This document shows positions 47,521 through 56,485 of a DNA stretch of 59,855 nt, piece by piece. The position numbers were made by a program, and so were the translations under genes. The notes below the pieces were generated by a model. That model saw nothing but the letters and a program-made list of their open reading frames with translations, searched no databases and had not been told where the DNA came from. Positions within the stretch are counted from its first letter, which is position 1, and every line of letters begins with the position of its first letter. The stretch spans positions 1 to 59,855 of the forward strand of contig JAGNUG010000009.1 of the NCBI GenBank assembly GCA_017987115.1, in the 5' to 3' direction. This DNA comes from Flavobacteriales bacterium. Its GTDB lineage: Bacteria > Bacteroidota > Bacteroidia > Flavobacteriales_F > PHOS-HE28.

Positions 47521-47540
47521 TAACGCGTGCGTTACTTTTG
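47521..47540 (+). promoter_or_regulatory. Candidate operator TAACGC-NN-GCGTTA with -7 element, MORN-gene leader
   Basis: TAACGCGTGCGTTA (47521-47534) overlaps the -7 element TACTTTTG (47533-47540) by two bases. The same arms with the same overlap occur at the ferritin promoter (57870-57889), and GTTCA precedes both. No TTG lies at the usual -33 distance here, which suggests dependence on an activator. The leader to the ATG at 47637 would be about 90 nt. Confidence 0.6.
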
Positions 47541-47636
47541 ATATCCCATTTATCCAAACCTCAAGACATTTCTTCATCAACACAATGAACCGACCATACT
47601 ATACCATTAAACTTTTTAAAAGAATTTAATTTCCTG

Positions 47637-49172
47637 ATGAAGAGGGTGTTCAATACTATCGTTCTTGTCATTTTTGTGATGCAACTTGCAGCGCAACAAG
47701 ATCAGGATGGTCCGACAAAATACTTCTTCCCCAATGGCAAAGTGAGTAGCGAAGGTGTTCTATTGAACGGAAAACCAGAAGGTTATTGGAGAACCTATTA
47801 CGATACTGGTGTATTGCGCAGCGAAGGGAACAGAGCGGAATTTCTTTTGGATAGCCTTTGGAAATTCTATGCGCCGAATGGGCGATTACAGAATGAGATC
47901 AATTACGCTGCAAATAGAAAAGAAGGTGCATCGCGTGCATATGATACTACTGGAGTATTGATGAGTGAGGAGTTCTATGTGAATGATTTGCGTGATGGGA
48001 TGGCACGTTATTTCCATTCGAACGGTACGATCCAGAAAGAAGTGCCTTTCAAAGAAGGAAAGGAGGAAGGTAGAGGTTATGAATATGCGGAAGATGGACG
48101 TGTTGTTTCATTGCTTACTTATGGCGCAGGAATGTTGCGTAAGCGAGAGGATATTAATCGTATTGATAAGCAAGGGTTAAAGCAAGGTCCTTGGAAAGAA
48201 TTTCATCCGAATGGGAAAGTGAGGTCCGAAGGAAATTTCGTGGATGGGAGGGAGCAGGGAGTTTTCAAGTTGTTCGATGAGAAGGGCAGTTTGAAGGACA
48301 TGATCAAGTACGATGCTGGTGTGATCGATGCGAAAGGTCAAGAAAGCTTGACCGTGGATATCAAACGGACCTTTCATCCCAATGGAAAAGTGAGCAGCTT
48401 GGGGAGTTATTCGAAAAGCGGAAAACGTGAGGGACTATTTAAGGAATTTGCTGAAAATGGAGAAGCTGTTGGGGCTAAGATCTACGTGGGTGACAAGGTG
48501 ATCAGTGAAGGTGCCATTAATAATATTGGAGCCTTGGAAGGACCGTGGACCGAGTACTTCGCATCGGGAGAAAAGCGAGCAGAGGGGTCTTATTCCAACG
48601 GAAAAAAAGAAGGCGATTGGACCTTTTACCACAAGAGCGGTAAAGTAGAGCAGAAGGGCGTTTACATGAATGGATTACCTCAAGGAACATGGCAATGGTT
48701 CTACGAAGATGGTAGAACGCATCGTCAGGAATTGTATAGAAAAGGGAAGGAAGATGGCAGTTCCGTTGAGTATGATGAGGCAGGAAAGGTGATCACTCAG
48801 GGTGAATACATTGATGGTCTTAAGGAGGGTATGTGGTTCTATGAAGTTGGTGATCACAGAGAAGAAGGTGCGTATAAGGTTGGCCTGAAGGATGGTGAAT
48901 GGCGCCATACGTATGTGGAGGACGGGAAGAAGAACTTCGTAGGATCCTTCGTGAACGGTGAGCCCAACGGAAAACACAAATGGTATTGGCCCAATGGTCA
49001 GATCAAATACGAAGGACGTTATTCAATGGGTCTTGAACAAGGTGATTTCGAGTTCCACAATGAACAGGGGATCGTGATCATGACCACGAAGTTCAAGAAT
49101 GGCGTGGAGGTAAAGATCAATGGCGAAAAATTACCACCTCCGTACGAAGCGGGTTCAATGGAAATACCCTGA
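47637..49172 (+). CDS. Exported MORN-repeat (YwqK-type) protein
   Basis: The 511-residue protein has a signal peptide (NTIVLVIFVMQLAAQ) followed by about 18 repeats of about 22-24 residues. They are of the type YFPNGKVSSEGVLLNGKPEG or EFHPNGKVRSEGNFVDGRE. This is the MORN_2 repeat found in so-called YwqK-family antitoxins. The name is misleading here: there is no toxin beside it, and export argues against an antitoxin role. The repeats form an extended beta sheet that could bind other surface parts. Upstream lies the AT-rich region with a candidate operator. Confidence 0.88.
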   Translation: MKRVFNTIVLVIFVMQLAAQQDQDGPTKYFFPNGKVSSEGVLLNGKPEGYWRTYYDTGVLRSEGNRAEFLLDSLWKFYAPNGRLQNEINYAANRKEGASRAYDTTGVLMSEEFYVNDLRDGMARYFHSNGTIQKEVPFKEGKEEGRGYEYAEDGRVVSLLTYGAGMLRKREDINRIDKQGLKQGPWKEFHPNGKVRSEGNFVDGREQGVFKLFDEKGSLKDMIKYDAGVIDAKGQESLTVDIKRTFHPNGKVSSLGSYSKSGKREGLFKEFAENGEAVGAKIYVGDKVISEGAINNIGALEGPWTEYFASGEKRAEGSYSNGKKEGDWTFYHKSGKVEQKGVYMNGLPQGTWQWFYEDGRTHRQELYRKGKEDGSSVEYDEAGKVITQGEYIDGLKEGMWFYEVGDHREEGAYKVGLKDGEWRHTYVEDGKKNFVGSFVNGEPNGKHKWYWPNGQIKYEGRYSMGLEQGDFEFHNEQGIVIMTTKFKNGVEVKINGEKLPPPYEAGSMEIP

Positions 49173-49246
49173 TTGCGCTGAACCTTTCGTACCCCGTATC
49201 AATTGATCGGGAGCAAACAATGTCCATCCTTAAGTAATTTCGTCCC

Positions 49247-52200
49247 ATGCGAACTGAACCCACGAATTCCGGGCCGGATCTGGATCATGTGCGCGATCCG
49301 GAAAAGGAGTTGAAGGAACTTCAGCAGCAGTTCAACGATGTGGTGGATCGAAATCTTGCAGGTGTTTTTCGTACTTCTGTTCAAGGTGGGATACTTATGT
49401 GCAATGATGCACTTGCTCACATACTTGGTTATTCGAACAAGCAGGAGCTATTGGATCACCCTACTTGGGACCTCTATTTTTCTTCAGTTGAAAGAGATCG
49501 ATATTTGGAACGCTTGAAGAGCGAAAAAAAGTTGATCAACTTTGAGATCATTCTTAAGCACAAGAATGGGAAACCGATCCATGTACTTGAGAATGTTTAC
49601 CTGGATGAACGGGCCGGGGATGGAGGTGTCATTGATGGTTCGTTGATCGACATTACGCGATACAAGCAGGCGGAATTGGAACAGCATGCACTGATCAATA
49701 GCTTCCGTAGTCTTCTTGAGCATATTAGGGATGGGATCCTATTGATCGTGGAAGGTGCCGTGAACTACGCCAACCCTTCAGCGGATGAATTCTTGGGAGG
49801 GAAATTGATAGGCACTAAGGCAATTGATCTTGTAGAAAAGCACGATCGTGCGAAGTTCCAACAGCTTTTGGAACTGGCGGAAAAACAGGGTAGTGCCGGG
49901 CCGGTTCAGATCGGATTGACCTCAGCGCCACAGGCCGACATAATGCTTTTTGCAGCAAGAACCACGCATGAAGGAATGGGGGCGGTCCAACTCACTATAC
50001 AGGATCAAAGCGCGCAGCAGGACCTGATCAAGGAACGCATGCGCGTACAGATTGCCGAAGAGGTGAATCAGGTCCTCCGGCAAGAGATCACTGAACACCG
50101 TAGAACACAAGATGCGCTGCGGTTATCCAGACGGTTTGCCAGAAGTCTTGTGGACAGTTCGTTGGATATGATCCTTGCAGCTGATCAGGAAGGTCTTATT
50201 ACGGAATACAACCCCGCTGCAGCGATGCGTTTTGGCTGGGAAGCTGAAGAAGTAATGGGGACGAACAGCCGCAAATTATATGCGGATGAAAGCCAGTTCA
50301 TAGCCGTGCAAAAGGAAATGAATGATCACGGTGTATTTGCAGGTGAGATACTCAATGTGACCAAGTATGGTGAAGTGTTCACGAGTTACCTGGCAGCCTC
50401 GAGGTTATTTGATGAAGATGGTAAGAACCTAGGTGCGATGGGTGTTTCGCGCGATATCACCCACCTGAAAAGAGACCAGGAAGCGCTCAAGGCAAGTGAA
50501 GAGAAATACCGCGACCTGTTCGAGAATGCCACTGATCTTATACAAAGTGTTGATGTGGATGGTAAGTTCGAATATGTGAATGCAGCATGGAAGAAGGCGT
50601 TAGGATATACGGATGAAGAGCTAAGCAATTTGCGGATATTGGACATTGTTGATCCTGATGAACGCGATCGCTATGCTTCATTACGTAAGCGTGTAATGCA
50701 AGGCAAACAGAAGGGGAGGATAGATACGGTCTTCATCGCCAAGGGTGGTGATCGGATACACGTGGAGGGCACCAGCAATGCGCGATACGTGAATGGTGAA
50801 CCGGTGGCTACTCGAAGTATTTTTCATGACGTGACGACCGTACACGCTGCTAAGGAAAAAGTACGTGAACACGAGGCCAAGCTTAAGGCGCTTTTTGAAA
50901 GCAGTGAACACCTGTTCTGGACCGTCGATCCTGATATCAAACTTACGTCGTTCAACCGTGGATACCAGGTCATGGTGAATCGCATGTACGGAGTAGATCC
51001 CGAGATCAACCTGGATCAGAACAAGCCGCGGAAGCTTTTCGCTGAGCCCGACTATCATGCATTCTGGAGTGCACAATACGCAAAAGCGTTCGCCGGAACT
51101 CCTATCCGTTTTGAGACCGATCGCAATGATGTGAACGGTCTACGCATTTGTAATGAGATCTTTTTAAGTCCGGTCTTCGATGACCAAGGAAGTGTGAAGG
51201 AGGTTTTTGGCGTAGGGCATGAGATCACGGATAAAAAGGAAGCGGAAGAATTGGTCCGGGATCAAGCAGGACGCCTCAAAGCGATTTTCGAGAATGCTGC
51301 CAACGTAATGATATGGACGTTGGATACCGAGTTCTGTATTACCTCCTTCAATGACCATTTCCGGGAGAATACGGAACAGCACATGGGACTTGATCTTGGC
51401 ATGGGCGATGATTTTGTTTCACTCATGCGCAATATGCTCACCGAAGGAAAGGATGGGCCTACAACGGCAAAGTATTATTCGGCGCGGAAGGGTATTCCGC
51501 AACAATTCGAAGCCGAACTAAGAAATAAATATGGGCGATCGCTTTGGGTGGAAACATTCCTTAATCCGATCATTACAGACGGTAAGGTCACCGAGATATC
51601 GTGTATCGGTTATGGTATTACTGATCGAAAGGAATCGCAGTTGAAACTCATGCAAAGCCTCGGTGAAAAGGAGGTACTGTTGCAGGAAGTACATCATCGT
51701 GTTAAGAACAACCTGCAGATCATCAGCAGCATTCTTTCGTTACAAAGTGCGCACGTTGGCAATGATGAACGCATACTTGAACTGTTGCGGGATAGCCGTG
51801 ACCGTATACGCAGCATGTCGTTCATTCATGAAAGTTTGTATCAGACCAAGGACTTCAGTTCCATCGACCTTGCCAATTACATAGATGGGCTCAGTAGCAA
51901 CCTTATGATGAGCTACAGCCTCAATGGAAAAGTTGCGTTGCACAAGGACTTGAAACCAACCAACCTCATATTGGATCAAGCCATTCCTTGTGGATTGATC
52001 TTGAATGAATTGATTAGTAATGCACTGAAGCATGCGTTCCCGGATCAACGCGAAGGAGAGGTCCGCATCAAGTTGGAGAACACGGAAGAGCAGGTCCGTA
52101 TCACAATAAGTGATAACGGCATCGGTGTGAAGCAAGGCTTTGACGCAGAGCAGGATGGCAACCTGGGATTGGAACTCGTACATACCCTTGCTGAACAGCT

Positions 52201-52270
52201 TGATGGCAAGATCCAACTAGTGATCGGCGAAGGGGTTACCTATTTGCTTACATTTGATCGACATAAGTAA
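49247..52270 (+). CDS. Multi-PAS sensor histidine kinase (HisKA_2 type)
   Basis: The 1007-residue soluble kinase has no membrane helix. It carries about six PAS domains from residue 25 to 795, marked by repeated starts such as FENATDLIQSVDVDGKFEYVN and by PAC-like ends such as GVSRDITHLKRDQEALKASE. The phospho-acceptor region reads LLQEVHHRVKNNLQIISS (about 810-828), the HisKA_2 form. The ATPase domain has LNELISNALKHAF and ISDNGIGV, and ends NLGLELVHTLAEQLDG. HisKA_2 kinases often sense light, redox or small ligands through PAS; no cofactor site can be named. The LytTR regulator starts 7 bp after its stop. Confidence 0.92.
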   Translation: MRTEPTNSGPDLDHVRDPEKELKELQQQFNDVVDRNLAGVFRTSVQGGILMCNDALAHILGYSNKQELLDHPTWDLYFSSVERDRYLERLKSEKKLINFEIILKHKNGKPIHVLENVYLDERAGDGGVIDGSLIDITRYKQAELEQHALINSFRSLLEHIRDGILLIVEGAVNYANPSADEFLGGKLIGTKAIDLVEKHDRAKFQQLLELAEKQGSAGPVQIGLTSAPQADIMLFAARTTHEGMGAVQLTIQDQSAQQDLIKERMRVQIAEEVNQVLRQEITEHRRTQDALRLSRRFARSLVDSSLDMILAADQEGLITEYNPAAAMRFGWEAEEVMGTNSRKLYADESQFIAVQKEMNDHGVFAGEILNVTKYGEVFTSYLAASRLFDEDGKNLGAMGVSRDITHLKRDQEALKASEEKYRDLFENATDLIQSVDVDGKFEYVNAAWKKALGYTDEELSNLRILDIVDPDERDRYASLRKRVMQGKQKGRIDTVFIAKGGDRIHVEGTSNARYVNGEPVATRSIFHDVTTVHAAKEKVREHEAKLKALFESSEHLFWTVDPDIKLTSFNRGYQVMVNRMYGVDPEINLDQNKPRKLFAEPDYHAFWSAQYAKAFAGTPIRFETDRNDVNGLRICNEIFLSPVFDDQGSVKEVFGVGHEITDKKEAEELVRDQAGRLKAIFENAANVMIWTLDTEFCITSFNDHFRENTEQHMGLDLGMGDDFVSLMRNMLTEGKDGPTTAKYYSARKGIPQQFEAELRNKYGRSLWVETFLNPIITDGKVTEISCIGYGITDRKESQLKLMQSLGEKEVLLQEVHHRVKNNLQIISSILSLQSAHVGNDERILELLRDSRDRIRSMSFIHESLYQTKDFSSIDLANYIDGLSSNLMMSYSLNGKVALHKDLKPTNLILDQAIPCGLILNELISNALKHAFPDQREGEVRIKLENTEEQVRITISDNGIGVKQGFDAEQDGNLGLELVHTLAEQLDGKIQLVIGEGVTYLLTFDRHK

Positions 52271-52277
52271 AAGCATC

Positions 52278-53033
52278 ATGGCCCAAACCAATGTACTCGT
52301 TGTTGAGGACGAGAGCATCGTTAGCAAGGATATTCAGCACAGCCTCAAGAAGTTGGGGTACAATGTGGTGGGTGCCGCAAACACCGGAGAGAACGCGGTA
52401 AAACTGGCCTCTGAGCATATGCCCGACATCATCCTGATGGACATCATGCTCAAGGGTGAAATGAACGGGATCGAAGCTGCCGAGGCCATCAGAAAGGAGA
52501 CCAACATCCCTGTAATTTTCTTGACTGCCTATGCCGATGAAAGCACGTTAGCACGAGCTAAAGTGACACAGCCGTACGGTTATATTATCAAGCCGTTCAA
52601 GGAGATCGATATTCACACATCGATCGAAATGGCGCTGTACAAGCACAAAAAAGAAGCTGAGGTGTTGAAGGAGCGCGATCTGTTGTATTCACTTGTGGAG
52701 AACAAGGACAGCAACCGCGACATCATGTTCGTAAAGAGCAATAGCCGTCTTGTAAAATTGAAGACCGGTGATATCTATTTCATTGAAGCGCTGAAGGATT
52801 ACGTGGTGATCAATACCCTCAACACTCGGTACACCATTCACAGTACTATGAAGGATATCGAATCCAAATTGCCGGAGGCTGATTTCATTCGCGTACACCG
52901 AAGCTTCATTGTACGGTTGGATAAGATCACCGCGATCGAACAGCCCAATTTGATTCTGGAGAACGATAAGAAAGTGATCCCGATCGGTGGCAGCTACAAG
53001 GACGATCTTGCCAAGCGGCTGAATACGGTGTGA
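52278..53033 (+). CDS. LytTR-type response regulator
   Basis: The 251-residue regulator has a receiver domain (1-125) and a LytTR DNA-binding domain (about 148-245). The acidic pair is ED near residue 10, the phospho-acceptor is Asp55 in ILMDIMLKG, then Thr in FLTAYAD and Lys in YIIKPF. The LytTR part has IYFIEALKDYVVINT and FIRVHRSFIVRLDKI. The ATG at 52278 lies just after the kinase stop, so the two surely form a pair. In-frame codons before it overlap the kinase gene. Its target promoters are unknown; the MORN gene just upstream is one candidate. Confidence 0.94.
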   Translation: MAQTNVLVVEDESIVSKDIQHSLKKLGYNVVGAANTGENAVKLASEHMPDIILMDIMLKGEMNGIEAAEAIRKETNIPVIFLTAYADESTLARAKVTQPYGYIIKPFKEIDIHTSIEMALYKHKKEAEVLKERDLLYSLVENKDSNRDIMFVKSNSRLVKLKTGDIYFIEALKDYVVINTLNTRYTIHSTMKDIESKLPEADFIRVHRSFIVRLDKITAIEQPNLILENDKKVIPIGGSYKDDLAKRLNTV

Positions 53034-53081
53034 TCGTATTCCAGTGGAGTAAGAATAAGCTGGATCTTGGTGTAACCAAGC

Positions 53082-55328
53082 TCAACGCCGCTTCCCCTTT
53101 TTCTGCTTTTTCTTGTGCTTCGGCGTTGTGGTCTTCGGGCCGCCTTTTTTCTTGGGCTTGCCACTTTGGCGCTCGAATTTGCCGCTGCTGGTGATCATCA
53201 GGGGTTCACCGGCCAAAGTCATATCCACAGTTCGGCGTTCCATGTTCACCGCGGCAATGGTTACGCTCAACTCATCACCTAAGCTGAATTTGCGTCCGGT
53301 GCGTTGCCCTATTACTGCATACTTCTCTTGGTCGAAGCGGAACGTATCACCGGACAGGTTGCCGAGACCGATCAGCCCTTCGCACTTATTGTCCTTCAGT
53401 TCCACATAGATCCCCCATGAGGTAAGGCCACTGATGATGCCATCGAATGTTTGTCCGACACGCTCCAACAGGAACTCGGCTTGCTTGTATTTTATGCTGG
53501 CACGTTCTGCATCACTGGCTTGCTTTTCCATGCGCGAGCTGTGCGCACAGGCCAATTCCAAAGCGTCCTGGTCCAGTGGCTTGTTGCTCTCGAGGTAATG
53601 CGCAATGGCTCGGTGTACCATAAGGTCCGGGTAACGGCGGATAGGGCTGGTGAAGTGCGTGTAGAACTCGAAAGCCAGACCGTAATGTCCAACATTCTCC
53701 GTGCTGTAGATGGCCTTCGCCATACTGCGGATGGCCACTTGTTTTATGATGTTCTCTTCTTCGGTTCCCGTCACATCGTGCAACAACTGGTTGATCGCAT
53801 GCGCTATTCCTTCGCCTTTGGCCTGTCGCATATCGTGTCCGAAGCTTTTTGCCAACGCCCGAAGTTGATCAACCTTTTCAGGATCTGGTAGGTCGTGAAT
53901 GCGATACACGAAAGGCATTGGCTTGCCGTGCTTCGGTTTTCCGATCGATGCTGCAACACGCTTGTTCGCGAGCAACATGAACTCCTCGATCAACCAGTTC
54001 GCAGGGCCCATCACTTTTTCATATACGCCAAGCGGTTTTCCCTTTTCGTCCAGCTTGAATTTCACTTCGTTGCCACCGATCTCCAAGGCACCATTTGCCA
54101 CCCTTGCCTTGCGCATGATCTGCGCCAATTTGTGGAGGGTAAGTACTTCGTCCTGGTACTCGCCTTCGCCCTTTCCATCGATAATGGCCTGCGCATCCGC
54201 ATAAGCGAATCGGCGGTGAGAACGCATTACCGTGCGCCCGAACCATTCGTTCTTTAGTTCGGCAGCATCATTGATCTCGAATATCGCACTGAAGCTGAGC
54301 TTGTCCGTGTGAGGGTTCAAGGAGCACAGGTCGTTACTGAGCTTTTCGGGAAGCATGGGCACTACGCGATCCACTAAATACACACTCGTGGCGCGGTTGG
54401 CGGCCTCGGTATCAACTAGGGTATTCGGTCTCACGTAATGGCTTACGTCCGCAATGTGTACGCCGATCTCCCAATAGCCGTTGCCCAGTTTCTTAACGCT
54501 TAACGCATCATCCAGGTCCTTCGCATCGTCGGGGTCGATCGTCAAAGTAGGTACTTTACGCATATCCCTGCGTTTGGCGATCTCTTCGGGTGTTACGCCA
54601 TCCGGGATCTTTTGGCTGGCTTCTAATACAGCCTCAGGAAATTCCAATGGTAGACCGAACTCCGCGAGTATGGCGTGCATTTCCACATTATGCTCGCCTG
54701 CTTTACCGAGGATACGGAGCACTTTGCCCCGCGGTACATCCCGGCTATCCTTCCATTCACCCAGCTCAATGATCACCTTCTCCCCGGTCTTGGCGCCATT
54801 GAGGTCCTGCGGTGGAATAAAGAAGGGCTTGCGGATCTTCTGGTCGTCGGCCACCAAGATCGAGCGTCCATCCTTCTGGTGAATGGTTCCAACATATTCG
54901 GTTCGACGACGTTCGAGTACCTTAAGCACTTTGCCCTCAATGCGGTTGCCGCGTCCGCCGGAGATCTTAATGAGCACCTTATCGCCGTGCATTGCCGTGC
55001 CCACGTTGCGCTCGTTCACATAAATATCGTCCTTGCCAACGCCAAGTCGAACGTAACCCGCTCCGCTTGTAATTATGTCAATTATTCCTTCCACGCTATC
55101 GCTGGTATTTTCTCCGGTTGAAACATAACGCCCTTTTTTACCGGACTCAATTCGATTTTCGTCCAATAACAGGTCAAGCGCATCAAAAATCAAATACCGT
55201 TGATCCTTGTCCTTGTAACCAAGTTGAAGGGCTATTTGCTGGCTTGTAACACCTGCCCGGCCTGCTTTTCGCACGGCGGCCAGTACGTCGTTTATCAGGG
55301 TTCCAGCGGAATAAGATCGTTTGCTCAA
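53082..55328 (-). CDS. rnr: Ribonuclease R
   Basis: The 748-residue protein is a processive 3'-to-5' exoribonuclease that degrades structured RNA. An N-terminal winged-helix region (about 5-65) and cold-shock domains precede the RNB domain (about 255-590). The acidic metal site is in LTIDPDDAKDLDDALS, and RATSVYLVDRVVPMLPEKLS is the RNase II/R signature. HYGLAFEFYTHFTSPIRRYPDL is also typical. A C-terminal S1 domain ends in a very basic tail (KKKGGPKTTTPKHKKKQ). The ATG at 55328 is preceded by a TACCTTGCAGCCG element. It converges with the LytTR gene; a small CTTGGT-gta-ACCAAG fold at 53066-53080 sits between. Confidence 0.95.
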   Translation of the reverse strand: MSKRSYSAGTLINDVLAAVRKAGRAGVTSQQIALQLGYKDKDQRYLIFDALDLLLDENRIESGKKGRYVSTGENTSDSVEGIIDIITSGAGYVRLGVGKDDIYVNERNVGTAMHGDKVLIKISGGRGNRIEGKVLKVLERRRTEYVGTIHQKDGRSILVADDQKIRKPFFIPPQDLNGAKTGEKVIIELGEWKDSRDVPRGKVLRILGKAGEHNVEMHAILAEFGLPLEFPEAVLEASQKIPDGVTPEEIAKRRDMRKVPTLTIDPDDAKDLDDALSVKKLGNGYWEIGVHIADVSHYVRPNTLVDTEAANRATSVYLVDRVVPMLPEKLSNDLCSLNPHTDKLSFSAIFEINDAAELKNEWFGRTVMRSHRRFAYADAQAIIDGKGEGEYQDEVLTLHKLAQIMRKARVANGALEIGGNEVKFKLDEKGKPLGVYEKVMGPANWLIEEFMLLANKRVAASIGKPKHGKPMPFVYRIHDLPDPEKVDQLRALAKSFGHDMRQAKGEGIAHAINQLLHDVTGTEEENIIKQVAIRSMAKAIYSTENVGHYGLAFEFYTHFTSPIRRYPDLMVHRAIAHYLESNKPLDQDALELACAHSSRMEKQASDAERASIKYKQAEFLLERVGQTFDGIISGLTSWGIYVELKDNKCEGLIGLGNLSGDTFRFDQEKYAVIGQRTGRKFSLGDELSVTIAAVNMERRTVDMTLAGEPLMITSSGKFERQSGKPKKKGGPKTTTPKHKKKQKKGKRR

Positions 55329-55370
55329 AGGGAATGTATGGGCTTAGTTGGCGGATACCATTATCCGTAA

Positions 55371-55383
55371 CGGCTGCAAGGTA
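55371..55383 (-). promoter_or_regulatory. Possible -7 element of rnr
   Basis: TACCTTGCAGCCG on the minus strand lies 42 bases before the ATG. It resembles the ptrB element and, with one T missing, the TAnnTTTGCAGCC form at prs. Confidence 0.35.
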
Positions 55384-55436
55384 AGCGGCTTAGGGTTGAT
55401 GGGCCCCGGGGTGGCCCGATCAATAACCTTCACTAA

Positions 55437-55449
55437 CGATCGTTGATAA
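55437..55449 (+). repeat. Intergenic 13-mer CGATCGTTGATAA, copy 4 (at the prs promoter)
   Basis: The 13-mer contains the TTG (-33) of the prs promoter. Here the preceding bases extend the core to the 10-bp palindrome AACGATCGTT. Confidence 0.6.
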
Positions 55450-55472
55450 CCTGCGGAAGATCACTACATTTG
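55443..55472 (+). promoter_or_regulatory. prs promoter
   Basis: TTG at 55443-55445 and TACATTTG at 55465-55472 are 19 nt apart, a full match to the Bacteroidota promoter. CAGCCC follows. The leader to the ATG at 55518 would be about 39 nt. Confidence 0.75.
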
Positions 55473-55517
55473 CAGCCCTTTTCCGCCCCTGTGGCAAAAA
55501 AGACGATAGAAATTCCA

Positions 55518-56474
55518 ATGCCTGCCGTACAGGAAAGCTCCAAGATCTTCAGTGGTACCGCCACCCAGTATCTCTCTGAGAGGATCGCCGCCGCTAGTGG
55601 TGAGCGATTGGGAGAGGTTGCGGTTAGCCGCTTCAGCGATGGTGAATTCCAGCCTAGCTTTGAAGAAACCGTACGCGGTGAACTGGTGTTTATCATACAA
55701 AGTACATTTCCGCCCAGCGATAACCTTTTCGAATTGTTGCTGATGGTTGATGCCGCGCGACGTGCCAGTGCCAAGCGCATCGTTGCTGTGTTGCCCTACT
55801 TCGGTTTTGCTCGGCAGGACCGAAAAGACAAACCACGCGTGAGCATCGGTGCGAAATTGGTGGCCAATATGCTTACCGCTGCAGGTGTTGACCGCATCAT
55901 GACCATGGACCTGCATGCGGATCAGATCCAGGGATTCTTCGAAGTGCCAGTGGATCATTTGTTCGCTAGTACCTTATTCCTTCCGTACATCAAGGAGATG
56001 GGCCTTAAGGACCTGATCATGGCTGCGCCCGATACGGGAGGCACTAAACGCGCCAATGCCTATGCAAAGCACCTCGGCTGCGATATGGCCATTTGCTATA
56101 AGCAACGGAAAGTAGCCAACAAGGTCGATAGTATGACCGTGATCGGTGACGTTTCCGGTAAGGACGTGGTATTGGTGGATGACATGGTGGATACCGCAGG
56201 CACCCTTACCAAAGCTGCAGACATGATGATCGCCGAAGGTGCGAACAGTGTTCGTGCGGTTTGTACACATCCTGTACTGAGCGGCGATGCCTACGAACGT
56301 ATCGAGGACAGCGCCATCACCGAGCTTATCGTTTCAGATACCATTCCGTTGAATAAGGAAAAGGCGGAAAAGTCCAACAAGATCAAACAAGTTTCTGTTG
56401 CTCCGCTATTTGCTGACGTGATCAAACGCGTTAGCACACACGAGAGCATCAGCAGCCACTTCATCATCGCATAA
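55518..56474 (+). CDS. prs: Ribose-phosphate pyrophosphokinase
   Basis: The 318-residue enzyme makes PRPP from ribose 5-phosphate and ATP for nucleotide, His and Trp synthesis. The start MPAVQESSKIFSGTATQYL is typical. The catalytic flexible loop follows YFGFARQDRK. The cation site is in MDLHADQIQGFF, and the PRPP loop reads VLVDDMVDTAGTL. Open codons upstream (GTG at 55491 and beyond) fall in the leader, and the promoter supports the ATG at 55518. It is followed by rplY after 11 bp, with one terminator behind the pair. Confidence 0.95.
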   Translation: MPAVQESSKIFSGTATQYLSERIAAASGERLGEVAVSRFSDGEFQPSFEETVRGELVFIIQSTFPPSDNLFELLLMVDAARRASAKRIVAVLPYFGFARQDRKDKPRVSIGAKLVANMLTAAGVDRIMTMDLHADQIQGFFEVPVDHLFASTLFLPYIKEMGLKDLIMAAPDTGGTKRANAYAKHLGCDMAICYKQRKVANKVDSMTVIGDVSGKDVVLVDDMVDTAGTLTKAADMMIAEGANSVRAVCTHPVLSGDAYERIEDSAITELIVSDTIPLNKEKAEKSNKIKQVSVAPLFADVIKRVSTHESISSHFIIA

Positions 56475-56485
56475 CCACTAACCCA

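Larger units (their letters stand above)
47138..47636. other. AT-rich intergenic region with repeated motifs (499 bp)
   Basis: This gap separates divergent rpiB and the MORN-repeat gene and is visibly richer in A and T than its surroundings. It contains the rpiB -7 element, two inverted copies of a 13-mer (47236 and 47445) and a TAACGC-type palindrome against a -7 element (47521-47540). A 154-codon frame (47124-47588) crosses it, but its translation resembles no family and it starts inside rpiB. I do not call a gene here. Confidence 0.6.

Noticed and set aside
47124-47588. 154-codon frame in the gap before the MORN gene
   Set aside because: It overlaps the rpiB start and promoter, and its hydrophobic, Ile/Leu/Ser-rich translation fits an AT-rich non-coding stretch.
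47637-49172. Toxin-antitoxin module
   Set aside because: The MORN-type repeats are often labelled YwqK antitoxin, but the protein has a signal peptide and no small toxin gene is adjacent.
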